56,584 nt of DNA from Acidobacteriota bacterium (GTDB taxonomy: Bacteria; Acidobacteriota; Thermoanaerobaculia; UBA5066; Gp7-AA6). Shown here piece by piece: positions 36,449-46,600 of the stretch. The position numbers and the translations under genes were made by a program. Below the pieces are notes generated by a model. The model saw nothing but the letters and a program-made list of their open reading frames with translations. It was not told the DNA's origin and made no database searches. The stretch spans positions 17,286 to 73,869 of the forward strand of contig QHVV01000112.1 of NCBI GenBank assembly GCA_003222385.1, given 5' to 3'. How positions within the stretch are numbered: position 1 is the first letter of the stretch; each line of letters starts with the position of its first letter.

Positions 36449-36859
36449 GTGAAACGGATTCTCGCGATCGACTTCGGTGAAAAGCGAATCGGGCTGGCGA
36501 CCGCGGACGCCTCGGCCGGCCTCGTCACCGCGCGGCGCACGATTCTCCGCGCGAGCGACCGATCTGCGGCGACCGAGATCGTGCGGTTCTGCCGGGAGGA
36601 GGAGATCGGGACTCTCCTGGTCGGCCTGCCGCGATCTCCGGAGGGCAAGGAAAGCGCGATCTCACCGCGGATCCGCTCCTTCGCCGACCGGCTCGCCCGG
36701 GAGACGGCTCTGCCGGTCGTCTTCCACGAGGAAACGCTGACGTCCGACGAGGCCCTGCGGCGCCTGCGCGGCCGCCGCTCCCGCGCGGGTGTCGACGCCG
36801 AAGCGGCCGCAGTCCTGCTCGAAGACTGGCTCGCCGACCACGGCCGGGAGTCGGCTTGA
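36449..36859 (+). CDS. ruvX: Holliday junction resolvase-like RuvX (YqgF)
   Basis: RNase H-fold nuclease of 136 residues, involved in pre-16S rRNA 5' end processing and possibly recombination. Catalytic acidic residues are visible in ILAIDFGEKRIGLATAD (first Asp), the Glu region LLVGLPRSPEGKES, and VVFHEETLTSDEA. The GTG start at 36449 has a TACTCT box six bases upstream and no ribosome site. It overlaps mltG by four bases, a common bacterial pairing. Its stretch of N-terminal open frame further upstream has no coding support. Confidence 0.93.
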   Translation: MKRILAIDFGEKRIGLATADASAGLVTARRTILRASDRSAATEIVRFCREEEIGTLLVGLPRSPEGKESAISPRIRSFADRLARETALPVVFHEETLTSDEALRRLRGRRSRAGVDAEAAAVLLEDWLADHGRESA

Positions 36860-37971
36860 GCGCGCGGCGTCGGTTCTCGGGGATCGTTCTCGTCGCGCTC
36901 TTCTCGGTCGCCGCGGCCGCGGCGTACTTCTACTACCGGCTGGAGAACCCGCCCGGCTCGCGTCGGCCGGGCGAAGAAGTGACGGTCGAGATTCCGCCGG
37001 GCACTTCCACTTCCGAGATCTTTCGACGGTTGAAAGCGGCCGGCGTCATCGAGGACGCGCGCCTGGCCGAGATCTACTACCGGCTCCACCGCCGCCGGAC
37101 CGCGCTCCAGGCCGGCGAGTACCGTTTCCATCATCCGATGCCGATCGACGAGGTGATCAACCGGATGGGGCGCGGCGACGTCGTCCGCCACGCGATCGTG
37201 GTCCCCGAAGGACTCACCGCCGAAGAGACGTTCGAGCTCTTCTGGAAGGAGGGGATCGGCGGCCCCGACGCGTTCCATGCGACACTCGTCGAGACGGAGC
37301 TCGTCCCCGGCTTGACGAAGGGAGTCTCGGACCTCGAAGGGTTCCTCTTCCCGGACACCTACGTGGTCACGCGAACGACGTCCGCAAAACAGATCGTCGA
37401 TCGAATGGTCGCGAACTTCCGACAGCACTTCAGCCGCGAGATCCAGCGTCGCGCCGGGGCGCTCGAGCTAACCACGCGCCAGGCGGTGACTCTCGCTTCC
37501 ATCGTCCAGCGGGAAAGCGCCGTCAAGTCCGAAGGGCCCTTGATCGCCGGCGTTTATCTCAACCGGCTGCATCGGGGAATGCGACTCCAGGCGGACCCAA
37601 CCGTGGTCTACGCGTTGAAGCGGGACAAAAAGTGGGCCGGCCTGCTCCACCGGTCCGACTACGACTACGAATCGCCGTACAACACGTACCTGCATGACGG
37701 GCTGCCTCCCGGCCCGATCTGCAGTCCCGGAGCAGACGCCCTTCGGGCGGCGGTCAACCCGGCGCGCACCGCCTATCTCTACTTCGTCGCGGACCCGTCG
37801 AGCGGCGGCCACACTTTCTCGGCGACGTACGAGGACCACCTGGTCGCGATCGCGATGGCGAGGCGCGCGCGCGCCGTGGCCGGCGAGACTCCGCAGTTGC
37901 TGGGACCTCAGACGCCGGTGACACCGGGAACCCCGGCCGAGACGCCCGCTTCCGGGGCGGGGGGTAAGTAG
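36856..37971 (+). CDS. mltG: Endolytic murein transglycosylase MltG
   Basis: Inner-membrane enzyme of 371 residues that cleaves nascent peptidoglycan strands and sets their length. The N-terminal helix (GIVLVALFSVAAAAAYFYY) precedes a LysM-like region and the YceG domain. The catalytic glutamate sits in TLASIVQRESA, and the conserved LQADPTVVYALKRD, DYESPYNTYLHDGLPPGPICSPG and NPARTAYLYFVADPSSGGHTFS follow. The TTG start at 36856 overlaps the ruvX TGA. A Pro/Thr/Ala-rich tail of about 25 residues is extra. A long hairpin follows. Confidence 0.94.
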   Translation: MSARRRFSGIVLVALFSVAAAAAYFYYRLENPPGSRRPGEEVTVEIPPGTSTSEIFRRLKAAGVIEDARLAEIYYRLHRRRTALQAGEYRFHHPMPIDEVINRMGRGDVVRHAIVVPEGLTAEETFELFWKEGIGGPDAFHATLVETELVPGLTKGVSDLEGFLFPDTYVVTRTTSAKQIVDRMVANFRQHFSREIQRRAGALELTTRQAVTLASIVQRESAVKSEGPLIAGVYLNRLHRGMRLQADPTVVYALKRDKKWAGLLHRSDYDYESPYNTYLHDGLPPGPICSPGADALRAAVNPARTAYLYFVADPSSGGHTFSATYEDHLVAIAMARRARAVAGETPQLLGPQTPVTPGTPAETPASGAGGK

Positions 37972-37988
37972 GAGAGATCCCTGACGGG

Positions 37989-38019
37989 GACCGCGGCGTT
38001 CGCTTCGCGAACGGCGGTC
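37989..38019. terminator. Hairpin between convergent mltG and DsbA-like genes
   Basis: GACCGCGGCGTTCGC and GCGAACGGCGGTC pair around a TTC loop with a small bulge. It lies 18 bases after mltG and 30 bases after the end of the opposing DsbA-like gene. No U-run follows on either strand, so bidirectional termination is plausible but not certain. Confidence 0.5.
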
Positions 38020-38049
38020 AGAGAGTTCTAACGAAGGCCTTTGAAAGCA

Positions 38050-39201
38050 TCACTTCTCGTAGACGATGGTCTTCAGCCTCGGGAACTTCGTCCGCAGGAA
38101 ATCTTCCATGATCTTGTCCTCGGTCCAGGCGATCTGCGTCCCGTCCACGAAGTACGTCGGGGTCGAATTCACCCCGAGCCGGTATCCCTCGTCCATGTCT
38201 TTGCGTACGCGGTCGAAGCTTTCGTCCCGCAGGTAGCAGCCGAGAAAGTCGGATCGCGCCGCTCCTTCCCCTTCGGCGGAGGTGATGGCGAGCTCGTCGA
38301 TCGCCGAGACCGAGAGGTTGTCCTGGCGGCCGTACACCAGCTCCTTGAACCGGAAGAACGCCGGCGCGCCGGACAGGCGGAAAAGACAGTCTCCCGCGGA
38401 CGCCGCTTTCATGGCCCACGCGTGGGTAAACCAGAGCGGAAAAAATTTGTAGTGCCGTCGCACGCTGGCGATCCCGTTGTTCGCGGCCAGGAGCTTGTCG
38501 AGCTGTTTACCCCGGAAGCGGCAGTACTGGCACTCCATGTCCGCGTACTCGACGATCGTCACGGCCGCGTCGGCGGGACCGGAGACGCGCTGCGCCGTCA
38601 GGTCGATCCGGCGGCGGCGCTCGGCGCGCGGGTCGGCCTGGAAGTCCCAGAGCGACCCCGCGAGATAGATGCTGCCGTCGGGGGTCACGAGCCCCGGTAT
38701 CGCGACGGAACCGAAACCGCTCTCGAGGACGATCGCGATCCCTTTCAGCCCGGCCGTGTCGCGTTCCGGCACGAAATGCATCCGCGCCCTCGCGCCGACC
38801 AGCTTCGTGTACCGCGCTCCGATCCAGGCAAGGTCCGCCTCGGACCGGAGCGGCGTCGGGCTCGGGTTCCGGAAGGAGTCCCCTTCGAAGAACCACTTGC
38901 CGTCGTTCGAAACGAACACGACCGCCTCGGCCTTCAACGACTCGTAGCGGCCGGTCCGCTGGACCCGCCACGACGAGAAGCCCGGGAGCTTCAACGTCGC
39001 CTTCTGGACCGTGATCTTGCCGTCGGGATCCCAGGGCAGGTACAGCCCGGCGTACTCGACGAGCCGTTTCTCGGTTCCCGCGGCCGGGGCCTCGGGGACC
39101 GGGGCGGAAGGATGCGTCGGCGCCCGTTTCGTCCTGGCCGGAGCCAGCCCGAAGAGCGACAGGGCCGCGAGAAGCAGAGCCGCGCGATTTCTTTTTCTCA
39201 T
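38050..39201 (-). CDS. Secreted DsbA/thioredoxin-like protein, two-domain
   Basis: A 383-residue exported protein. After a signal peptide (ALLLAALSLFGLAPA), residues about 45-205 form a first domain (VQKATLKLPGFSSWRVQRTG; EAVVFVSNDGKWFFEGDSFRNP; GSVAIPGLVTPDGSIYLAG). The second is a DsbA-like fold with VTIVEYADMECQYCRFRGKQLDKL (CQYC redox motif) and VNSTPTYFVDGTQI (cis-Pro). A paralogue with the same layout lies 3.2 kb upstream. It is last in its operon, 34 bases after the phosphodiesterase-TPR gene. It could be a disulfide oxidase, an isomerase or a redox sensor; partners are unknown. Confidence 0.85.
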   Translation of the reverse strand: MRKRNRAALLLAALSLFGLAPARTKRAPTHPSAPVPEAPAAGTEKRLVEYAGLYLPWDPDGKITVQKATLKLPGFSSWRVQRTGRYESLKAEAVVFVSNDGKWFFEGDSFRNPSPTPLRSEADLAWIGARYTKLVGARARMHFVPERDTAGLKGIAIVLESGFGSVAIPGLVTPDGSIYLAGSLWDFQADPRAERRRRIDLTAQRVSGPADAAVTIVEYADMECQYCRFRGKQLDKLLAANNGIASVRRHYKFFPLWFTHAWAMKAASAGDCLFRLSGAPAFFRFKELVYGRQDNLSVSAIDELAITSAEGEGAARSDFLGCYLRDESFDRVRKDMDEGYRLGVNSTPTYFVDGTQIAWTEDKIMEDFLRTKFPRLKTIVYEK

Positions 39202-39235
39202 CCCGCCAATTCTCTCCTGTCTCCGCGAAGATCTC

Positions 39236-41266
39236 TCAGATGCCGCGGCGGACCATGTTCAGCGACTGGACCACGCCCGGCTGGTCCGGCTTCAACTTCA
39301 GCGACCGTTGAAAGAGCGCGACCGCCTCGTCCCGATGTCCCAGGCAAGTCTGAAAGAGGCCGAGCGCGTTCAAGGTCTCGGTGTCGGTGGTCTTTGCCTC
39401 GAATCGCGAGAGCGCTTCGAGGGCGCCCGGGCAGTCGCGCCACTTCTTGAACTTCAACAGACCGAGCTCGCGCGCGAAAGGCTCGTTTTCCGGGAAGCGC
39501 CGAACAGCCTTCTCCAGCAGAGAGCGCGCGGACGGAAGCCGCCCCTTGCTCTCGAACTCGCCGACCCAGTCGGCGATCGTCCGCTCCGGCTCGGCGTGAC
39601 CCGCATCGAGGGAGCGGAAGAGCCAATCTTCCGCCTTCGCGTCTTCCGTCTTCATCCGATAGAGGATCGCGAGGTTGAACATGGGGGACGAGTAGTCCGG
39701 CCGAAGCTCGAGCGCCTTCAAGAGAGCGGGCTCGGCGGCGGTCAAGTCGCCCACGGTCTCGCGCAGGTAGACCCCGAGGTTGTTCCAGGCGCCTTCGGTC
39801 ATCCCGGGCCGGTCTCCCGCGGCCGGTGCGACCGGCCGGCTCTCCGCTCCCGTCAGGTATCCGAGGGCCTTGAGCTTCTTCGCGTATTCGCTCGCCTGCT
39901 CCGCGGTGATCGACTCCGCGGCCACGCGCCGGACGGTCGCCGTCGAGAAAACGTCCTTCCGGGGAGGGGGGCGAAGTCCGGCGAACGCAGCGGTCACCGG
40001 TTTCCCGGTCATCCGCCGGTCCGCCGGCAGATCGAGCAGGGCGAGAACGGTCGGCGCGACGTCGAAGATCGAAACCTTCGCGCGGGCCTTCGACGGGCGT
40101 ACGCGCGCGCCCCAGGCGGCGAAGACTCCGGTCAGGCGGTGCCAGTACGCGGCCGTCGACCAGTTGAGCGACGACCGCGCGCAGGTCCGGTCGGCGCCCC
40201 ACCGGAACCCGTGGTCGGAGTGCACCAGGAGAGTGGCTCCGTCCTCTCTGGCGCGGCGCATCCACTGGCCGAGCATCCGATCCACCACGCCGTAATAGAC
40301 GTCGACCGCCCGGTGGTATCGGGCGAAGTCTTCTTCGCTCGTGCAATCGAGGCGCGGAGGCGAATAAGGAGCGAAGACGTGACCGATCTCGTCCGTGCCC
40401 TCCAGGTAGAGCGCCATCAGGTCGGGCCGGGTCCGGTCGTAGAGGTCGCGGGCGATGTGATGGTTCACGCGAGTCGCGGCGAGGATCCGCGAGAGCGCGA
40501 CGATCGGGTTCTCCATCCCGGCGCCGCTCGCCCGCGCCGAGGAGATTTCGGCGGAGGGAACGTCGACGAACCGCGCGAGCTCGGCGTCCGTCACGGCGCC
40601 GTCGCGCGCCACGATCTGCTCGACTCCGGCGGAGAGCGTCGCGGGATACGCGGCCCCCGCGCGCGGAAGATCGCCGAAGAGAAGCGGGCTCGCCCGGTCC
40701 GAGACGAAAAACCCGTTGACCTCCTCGGCCGGATGCGTCGCCCACCATCCCACGACTCCGACCTTTTTTCCGGCGGCGGAGGCCACGTTCCAGACCGCGG
40801 GAACCGCGCGCGAGAATCCGGAGATGGGGAGCTTCACGCCGGTCCGGGGATCCGTCTCCTGGAAGTCGAGGATGCGGTGCACGTCGGCGCCGACTCCCGT
40901 CGCGGCCGTCGTCCACAGGATGGGAGACAGGACCGGCAGGAAGCTCGCCAGGTTTCCCTGGAATCCTTCCGACGCGAGCCGCGCCCAGTTGGGCATCTTT
41001 CCCTCGCGCGACAGACGGTCGAGGATTTCCCAGTCGAGCCCGTCCAGGCCGAGCCAGATCACGGGAGCCGGCGCTGTCGCGGGACGCGGAGATCGCGCGG
41101 TTTCGTCCGCATCTTCGATCGGAGTCACCGCCGCCGCCGGCGCGCCGGTCTCCCGGGACGGCCCGGCGGAGCGGGCCGCGATCTCGGTCCGGCGGCAGGC
41201 GAAGATAGAGAACGCGGCGAGGGGAAGCGCGCAGAGGAGCAAGGCGCGCTTGCGACGCATGGTCAA
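39236..41266 (-). CDS. Alkaline-phosphatase-fold phosphodiesterase with C-terminal TPRs, lipoprotein
   Basis: A 676-residue extracytoplasmic protein. The signal ends in a possible lipobox (FSIFAC). The type I phosphodiesterase/nucleotide pyrophosphatase domain starts at VIWLGLDGLDWEILDRLSREGKMPNWARLASEG, where the metal Asp is LDGLD. LSPILWTTAATG supplies the nucleophile Thr, and ALYLEGTDEIGHVF, LLVHSDHGFRW and further His complete the metal site. From about residue 475 onward there are TPR-like helices (MTEGAWNNLGVYLRE; ALLKALELRPDYSSPMFNLAILYRM; AVALFQRSLKLKPDQPGVV). Substrates of such proteins include phosphodiesters and GPI/phospho-glycan ethanolamine. ATG 41260 is an alternative start. 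Confidence 0.87.
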   Translation of the reverse strand: MTMRRKRALLLCALPLAAFSIFACRRTEIAARSAGPSRETGAPAAAVTPIEDADETARSPRPATAPAPVIWLGLDGLDWEILDRLSREGKMPNWARLASEGFQGNLASFLPVLSPILWTTAATGVGADVHRILDFQETDPRTGVKLPISGFSRAVPAVWNVASAAGKKVGVVGWWATHPAEEVNGFFVSDRASPLLFGDLPRAGAAYPATLSAGVEQIVARDGAVTDAELARFVDVPSAEISSARASGAGMENPIVALSRILAATRVNHHIARDLYDRTRPDLMALYLEGTDEIGHVFAPYSPPRLDCTSEEDFARYHRAVDVYYGVVDRMLGQWMRRAREDGATLLVHSDHGFRWGADRTCARSSLNWSTAAYWHRLTGVFAAWGARVRPSKARAKVSIFDVAPTVLALLDLPADRRMTGKPVTAAFAGLRPPPRKDVFSTATVRRVAAESITAEQASEYAKKLKALGYLTGAESRPVAPAAGDRPGMTEGAWNNLGVYLRETVGDLTAAEPALLKALELRPDYSSPMFNLAILYRMKTEDAKAEDWLFRSLDAGHAEPERTIADWVGEFESKGRLPSARSLLEKAVRRFPENEPFARELGLLKFKKWRDCPGALEALSRFEAKTTDTETLNALGLFQTCLGHRDEAVALFQRSLKLKPDQPGVVQSLNMVRRGI

Positions 41267-41275
41267 GCGAGGAAA

Positions 41276-42373
41276 CTACCGGGCCGCCGGCTTCGAAGCA
41301 GGCGCGGGCTTGCCCGCCGGCGACAGCCTGTCTTTCAAGTAGGCCTCGAAGAGGTCCGGCTCCGCCGAGACGAAGTTGCCGTCGTGCAGGAACGATGGGG
41401 TGCCCGAAAGCCCGAGCCGCAGGGCGAGGCGGATGTCGCGGAGGACCCGTTCCCGCGCCCGTCCGCTCGAGAGCTCGGATTCGAACTTCTCCTTCGCGCC
41501 GGCTGCCTCTGCGATATCGGAGGCGAGCTGGCGGGCGGTCGCCGCAGTCGTTCCCTCGCGGGTGAAGAGCGTCTCCTCGTACTTCGCGTAGAGCGCCGCG
41601 TCCACGTTCGCGAGCGCGGCGCCGTACTCCGCGGCCGGGAAGGCCCAGTCGTGGACTTTCGCGAGCGGGAGAAGCCTCACCTCCATCGCTCCGCCCTTTT
41701 CGACCACGAACTTCTTCACCTCGGGCGCGCGCACGCGGCAGCGCTCGCACTGGAAGTCTACGAACTCGGTGACGTAGAAGCTGCCCTTCGCCGGGCGGAT
41801 GCCGGAGCTTTCCGCGAGCAGCTTGCGTCGGATCGCCGGAGCGTCCGAGGAAAGCGGCACGAACTCCCCGATCATCAGTGTCGCTCCGTCGTCGGAGACG
41901 AATCCGGGAATGGAGACCGGCGCGTTCTCCGCCTCCCGGAGGGTGATCGTGATCGGCTTCAACGAAGCCCGGGTCGAGTCTTCGACCTTCACCCTGGCCG
42001 GCAGGCCGTAGGCCTCCGAGAGTGAACCTTCGATCGGGGGCACGTCCGCGGCGGCATTGAACGGGCGCTTCGCCATTCGCCGCACGAGGTCGTGGAAGAC
42101 CTCTCCGACGAAGACCTCGTCCTTCGTCCGGTCGACGAGGGCGACGTTCGATTCCCGATGGAGCTTCGACTCGCAGGTCCGCTCGACGCGATAGGTCTCG
42201 AAGCCTGCGATCTCGACCTCCCGGCTCTCGCTCACACGGATCAGCGAGTTCGGATACCACGAGTACCAGCCGCCGAAGAAGTGGACCAGGCGGTTGCGCG
42301 TCTCGACGTCGGCGGCCGCGGGCGAGGCCGCGGCGAGCGCCAAAATCAGAGCCAGGAAGGCGATTTTTCGCAC
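41276..42373 (-). CDS. Secreted DsbA-like protein, paralogue of the one at 38-39 kb
   Basis: About 365 residues, with the same layout as the other DsbA-like protein: signal peptide (IAFLALILALAAASPAAA), an N-terminal domain (SREVEIAGFETYRVERT; VALVDRTKDEVFVGEVFHD; APVSIPGFVSDDGATLMIG) and a DsbA-like domain with FYVTEFVDFQCERCRVRAPEVKKFV (CERC motif) and LGLSGTPSFLHDGNFV (cis-Pro). The frame opens at GTG 42382, but TAACGT overlaps that codon, so GTG 42373, seven bases downstream, is the likelier leaderless start. It precedes the phosphodiesterase-TPR gene by 10 bases. Confidence 0.85.
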   Translation of the reverse strand: MRKIAFLALILALAAASPAAADVETRNRLVHFFGGWYSWYPNSLIRVSESREVEIAGFETYRVERTCESKLHRESNVALVDRTKDEVFVGEVFHDLVRRMAKRPFNAAADVPPIEGSLSEAYGLPARVKVEDSTRASLKPITITLREAENAPVSIPGFVSDDGATLMIGEFVPLSSDAPAIRRKLLAESSGIRPAKGSFYVTEFVDFQCERCRVRAPEVKKFVVEKGGAMEVRLLPLAKVHDWAFPAAEYGAALANVDAALYAKYEETLFTREGTTAATARQLASDIAEAAGAKEKFESELSSGRARERVLRDIRLALRLGLSGTPSFLHDGNFVSAEPDLFEAYLKDRLSPAGKPAPASKPAAR

Positions 42374-42427
42374 GGCGCGCACGTTAACACGCGCCTCCGC
42401 CGGAGGATTTCCCGGCGGGCGACCGAG

Positions 42428-43510
42428 CTAAGCCGCCTGGCGGAGGTGCGACTTCGCCTTCTCCAGCGTGTCCAAAACCTGGGTCTCCCGCTGGAGGACG
42501 TTCGCGCCGTATCCCTCCTTGGTGACGAACTCGAAGTCGACCTGGAAGTACGGAATCCCCTTCGGCAGATTCTCGTGCCGGTAGTGCCAGACCTCGCGCC
42601 AGTTCTTCCCGGCGTCGTTCACGGAGTTGCCCGGGCCCGTCACTTTGTCGACCCGGCGAGCGTGGTCGGTCGTCGTGCCTCCCGGCAGAGAGGCGATCCT
42701 GAGGTCGGAGGGGCGGTACTTGAAGAGGCCGGCTTTGTCGTTCGCGTCATCTCCGGAAGTGAGCGGTTTCTGTCCCGCGTACGTCGGGGGTCCGAGGAGA
42801 ATGAACACCATCCCCCGATCGGTCAGACTGCCGGCGGTCTCTCCCTGGGTGAACCGGGAATTCGCGAACGCCACCCGCCTTTCGAACTCGTCGCGGAATT
42901 CGTTCTCCGGAGTCTCGGGCTTCGGATCGCGCTTCTTCCAGAACGCCGTCACGTATTCCGATCGAGACACCGGATCGGCGAGACGGGTGAAGTTGTGCCG
43001 TTCCTCGGGAGTCATGAGGAAGCGAACCGGCCCTTCCGCCCACTCCTCGCCGAGAGAGATCTGCTCCTCGCGGCGGGGTTTTGGAAACGTCCGGTAGGAC
43101 GTCGCCAGCGATCCGGTCGAGACCGGCAGCTCCTTGTTGGCAGCGAGAGTCCGCCTCGCGCCTTCGAGACCCGCGATGACCTTCTTCGAGTAGATGGCGG
43201 GATCGAGGACCGCGTTCGGCTGGAACGCGAGAAACGCCTGGAACTGCGGTTGCGCCTCCGCCGGTCGGTCGAGAGACGCGAGGCACGCGCCGCGGTAGAA
43301 CGCCAGGACGGGAGCGAGAGCCGTGCGTTCCTTTTCCAGACCTTCTTTCTGGCTCTCCGCCTCGAGGATGTCGAGCGTCTTGAGCGCGTCGGTGTACGCC
43401 GCGAGCCGGAACTGGTCTTTGGCCTTCTGCAGGAGCTGGGGAAGATTCGAAGCGGCGAAGAGAGAGGCGGTGAAGAAGAGCGAAGCGGCGATCACGGGAA
43501 AGCGCTTCAT
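42428..43510 (-). CDS. GWxTD domain-containing protein
   Basis: A 360-residue exported protein of a family seen mostly in Acidobacteriota and Bacteroidota-like groups and without known activity. The signal peptide (VIAASLFFTASLFAAS) is followed by TPR-like helices (QFRLAAYTDALKTLDIL; VLAFYRGACLASLDRPAEAQPQF), then the GWxTD region EEWAEGPVRFLMTPEERHNFTRLADPVSRSEYVTAFWKKRDP...EFERRVAFANSRFTQGE and DRGMVFILLGPPTYAG. It has a good GGAGGT site before its ATG. It is 46 bases before the DsbA-like gene and may begin that operon; a terminator separates it from the receptor upstream. Confidence 0.9.
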   Translation of the reverse strand: MKRFPVIAASLFFTASLFAASNLPQLLQKAKDQFRLAAYTDALKTLDILEAESQKEGLEKERTALAPVLAFYRGACLASLDRPAEAQPQFQAFLAFQPNAVLDPAIYSKKVIAGLEGARRTLAANKELPVSTGSLATSYRTFPKPRREEQISLGEEWAEGPVRFLMTPEERHNFTRLADPVSRSEYVTAFWKKRDPKPETPENEFRDEFERRVAFANSRFTQGETAGSLTDRGMVFILLGPPTYAGQKPLTSGDDANDKAGLFKYRPSDLRIASLPGGTTTDHARRVDKVTGPGNSVNDAGKNWREVWHYRHENLPKGIPYFQVDFEFVTKEGYGANVLQRETQVLDTLEKAKSHLRQAA

Positions 43511-43550
43511 GAGATACCTCCGGGAAATCTCAATCCTACCGCCAAACGGA

Positions 43551-43578
43551 CAACGAAAGGGGGGCCCGAGGGCCCCCC
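43551..43578 (-). terminator. Intrinsic terminator of the Oar-like receptor gene
   Basis: GGGGGGCC and GGCCCCCC pair around the loop CGAG (43559-43578). On the minus strand the stem is followed by TTTCGTTG. It lies 22 bases past the receptor stop and just before the GWxTD ribosome site region. Confidence 0.85.
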
Positions 43579-43600
43579 AGACGGAATCGGAGAAGAGAAA

Positions 43601-46600
43601 TCAGAACGAGATCTTGAGAGCCACCTTGATCTGCCGCGGGTCCTGACGGGCCGACGGCTTGGCCCAGTCCTGCTGCGGCACCGGGGAGCCGTAGGGAACG
43701 GTTCCGAGTCGGTTGAAGTTGCGCTGCGTCATCCAGGGTTGCCCCGTGTCGGCGTTGACGTTCAAGCCGCACCCGGCGGTATCCAGACAGAAGGTGCCAT
43801 CCGGGTTGAAGTCCTCGACGACGTCGGTCACGCCCTGACGGTTCAGAACGTTGAAGATATAGACCGCCGGCGTGATCGAGACCGCTCCGAGGTTGATCGT
43901 GTAGCCGAGCGAGAGGTTCGCTTCGTACTGGCCCGGTAGCCGTCCGTCGGAAACCGCCGTGTCGTTTCCGCGCTGCACGAGGTGCAGAAGGTCTGGATAG
44001 AAGACGTTGTACCAGCCGTATCGGGAGACCGGCGGACCGCTCCGGTAGAAGGCGCCGATTCCGACGTTCAGGCCGAAGGGGGCCGTGTAGACGGCGTCCA
44101 AGCGGGCCTGATGCGGCCGGTCGAGGTAGAGCTTTCCGTTGGCGTTCCTCGCGAAGAGGTAGTAGTCGTAGTCGGCGTTGATGCCCGGGTCGGTCTGGCC
44201 CGACGCCACTCGCACCGCGCCATCGTAGTTACCGCGGAGCTGCGAGTAGATGTAGGACGCCTGCGCCCACAGGTTCTGGCTGAAGGTCTTGCGGGCCGTC
44301 AGCTCGATGCCCTGGTACTTGCGGGTGGCTGCCGGAATGTGCGGCGTTGCGGTCGTGAAGCACTGACCGGCGGTCGGTGAGACGAAAGGATCGCCGGCGT
44401 TGTCGCACCAGCCCCAGCCGGTGCCGGAGCCCCAGAAACCGCCGGCGCCCGGGTTGACCATGGCACAGGTGGAGCCCTGGTTGATCGGGTCGGAGCCGTC
44501 CAGGTCGCAGCGGTCCTCGATCGCCCGGCCGAGCTTGCGGTACATGCCCTTCACGCCGAGCGCGAAGGTCGGGGTCAGAGCGAGCTCGCTGCCGACCGTG
44601 AACTCGTCCTGGTACTGGCCCTTGATCCCCCGGTCCACGGGCTCGTTCGCCGCGCCCTGGATGAGCGAATTGCGGTTGGGCGGACCGGTGCCGGGGCCGC
44701 CCGGAGCGACGCTCCACCCGCCGGAGGGCGGAAGCTGGTTGTAAACGGTCGGTCCGTCGTAGTTGAACGTGATCCTCGTGAACTGGGAGCCATAGACCCG
44801 GACGTTCAGATCGTTCGGGATGAGGTAATAGAAACGGCCGTAGGACGCGTAGAGTTTCGACGAGCCGTCGCCCTTCCAGTCGTAGATCAAACCGATCCGC
44901 GGCTGCCACTCGTTCTTCAGATCGATGACGACGTCCCCGAACCCGTTCTTGATCTGCTCCGCGTCGTAGCGCACGCCGGCATTCACCGTGAAGCGCGGAG
45001 TGATCCGCCAGGAATCCTGGAGGAACGCGGACCAGGCCTCCGACGGCGGCGCCGAGTTCGTGAACGGGAGAATGTCGAAGCTCGTGGAGTTGGACGTGTA
45101 GTAGCCGTGGTAGAAGTAAACCCGTTTGGGGTCGCCCCGGTAGTTCGTGAAGCTCACGCCCTCGCCCGCCGGGCAGAAGCTGGAAGAAGCCGGGTTCGTG
45201 CTGCAGGGATACACGCGGATGAACTGCTGCCCGGTGTAGTACGAATTGTCCGTGGTGACGTTCTTGACCCAGTCGCCGCCCACCTTCAGCTCGTTGTTTC
45301 CGAAATAGGCGGTGAAGCTTCCGTCGTAGTCCTTGCGCTCTCCCTGGTTGTTGCGGAGGTATCCGCGGACAGCGCCGAAGCCCACAAAGGATGGGTAGAA
45401 GGGGTAGTCGGAGGCGACGGTGCGGTCGAAGATCGCGATCCGGCTCCGATCGAGCGGTTTGAAGCGGAGCTTGTCGTTGTGCCTCGAGGCCTGCAGCGTC
45501 AGCACGCCGAAGGACCCGAAGAGCTGGTTGAAGCGGCCCGCGTAATCTTCCGAGCCGATGTCGTAGCGGCCCGCGAAGGAGTTCGGGTCCGGCCCGGTCG
45601 GCGTGAACACCGCGCCGTCCCGGACCTCGGGATCACGGAAATACGTCCCGACGAGCGTCGAGCCCTGGACGATGTTCCAGGTCAGCTTCCCGGAGAAGAG
45701 GTTGAAGAGGTCCTTCTCGTTGAAGTGCTGGTTGTTGACGGACGGCGACGCCTTGGGAACGCGGTCGCGGTTGTTGTCGACGCGGTCGTACGCCGTGAAG
45801 AACCAGAGGTGGTCCTTGACGAAGAAGCCGCCCACGTCCGCGCCGTAGTCGAGCTCCTTCACGTCCTCGAAGGTCGTGTTGAACTTGTCTCGACCCGTCG
45901 CGTAGAACGTCTTGGAGCGGAACGAGGTCGGGCTCAAGTTGCCGAACACGTCGCCGTGGAACTCGTTGCCCCCCGACTTCGTGATGACGTTGATGATCCC
46001 GCCGGTCGAGCGTCCGAACTCGGCCTGGTAGCCGCCGGTCTTGACCTCGACCTCCTGGATGAACTCGTTGTTGATGACCTTGCCCTGGACTCCGCGGTTG
46101 ACCTGGTTCGTGTTGACTCCGTCGATCACGAACACGTTCTCCGCGGACGTCGAGCCGTAGATCGAGAGCGCGAGCCCCCGGCCCTGCGTGTCGCCGGTGT
46201 CCTTGTTGACGCCCGGCTGAAGCTGCACGACGCTCGCGTAGTTTCGACCGAGCGGCAGCTTCTCCATGACCTTCGCCGAGTAGTTGGAGCCGCCCGTCGT
46301 GTTCGTGACGTCGACGACCGGCGCCTGCCCGCTGACCACGATCTCTTCCTTCTGCGAGATCTGAAGAGTGTGGTTGACGGTGGCCGTCGAACCGAGCGAG
46401 ACGGTCGCCGTCTTCTCCGCCGTCGCAAACCCGGCCAGGGAGCAGACCACCTTGTAGTTGCCGGGCGGCACGGTCGAGATGCGGTACGAGCCGCTGTTGC
46501 TGGTGATCGACGAGCGCGACCCCTGCAACTGCGGGCTCGTCGCCGTGCAGGTCACGCCGGGCAAAGCGGCGCCCGACGTATCGGTCACGGTGCCTGTGAT

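Noticed and set aside
39011-42025. A 1000-residue open frame antisense to the DsbA-like/phosphodiesterase genes
   Set aside because: Low-complexity charged sequence with no domains, typical of a GC-rich shadow frame.
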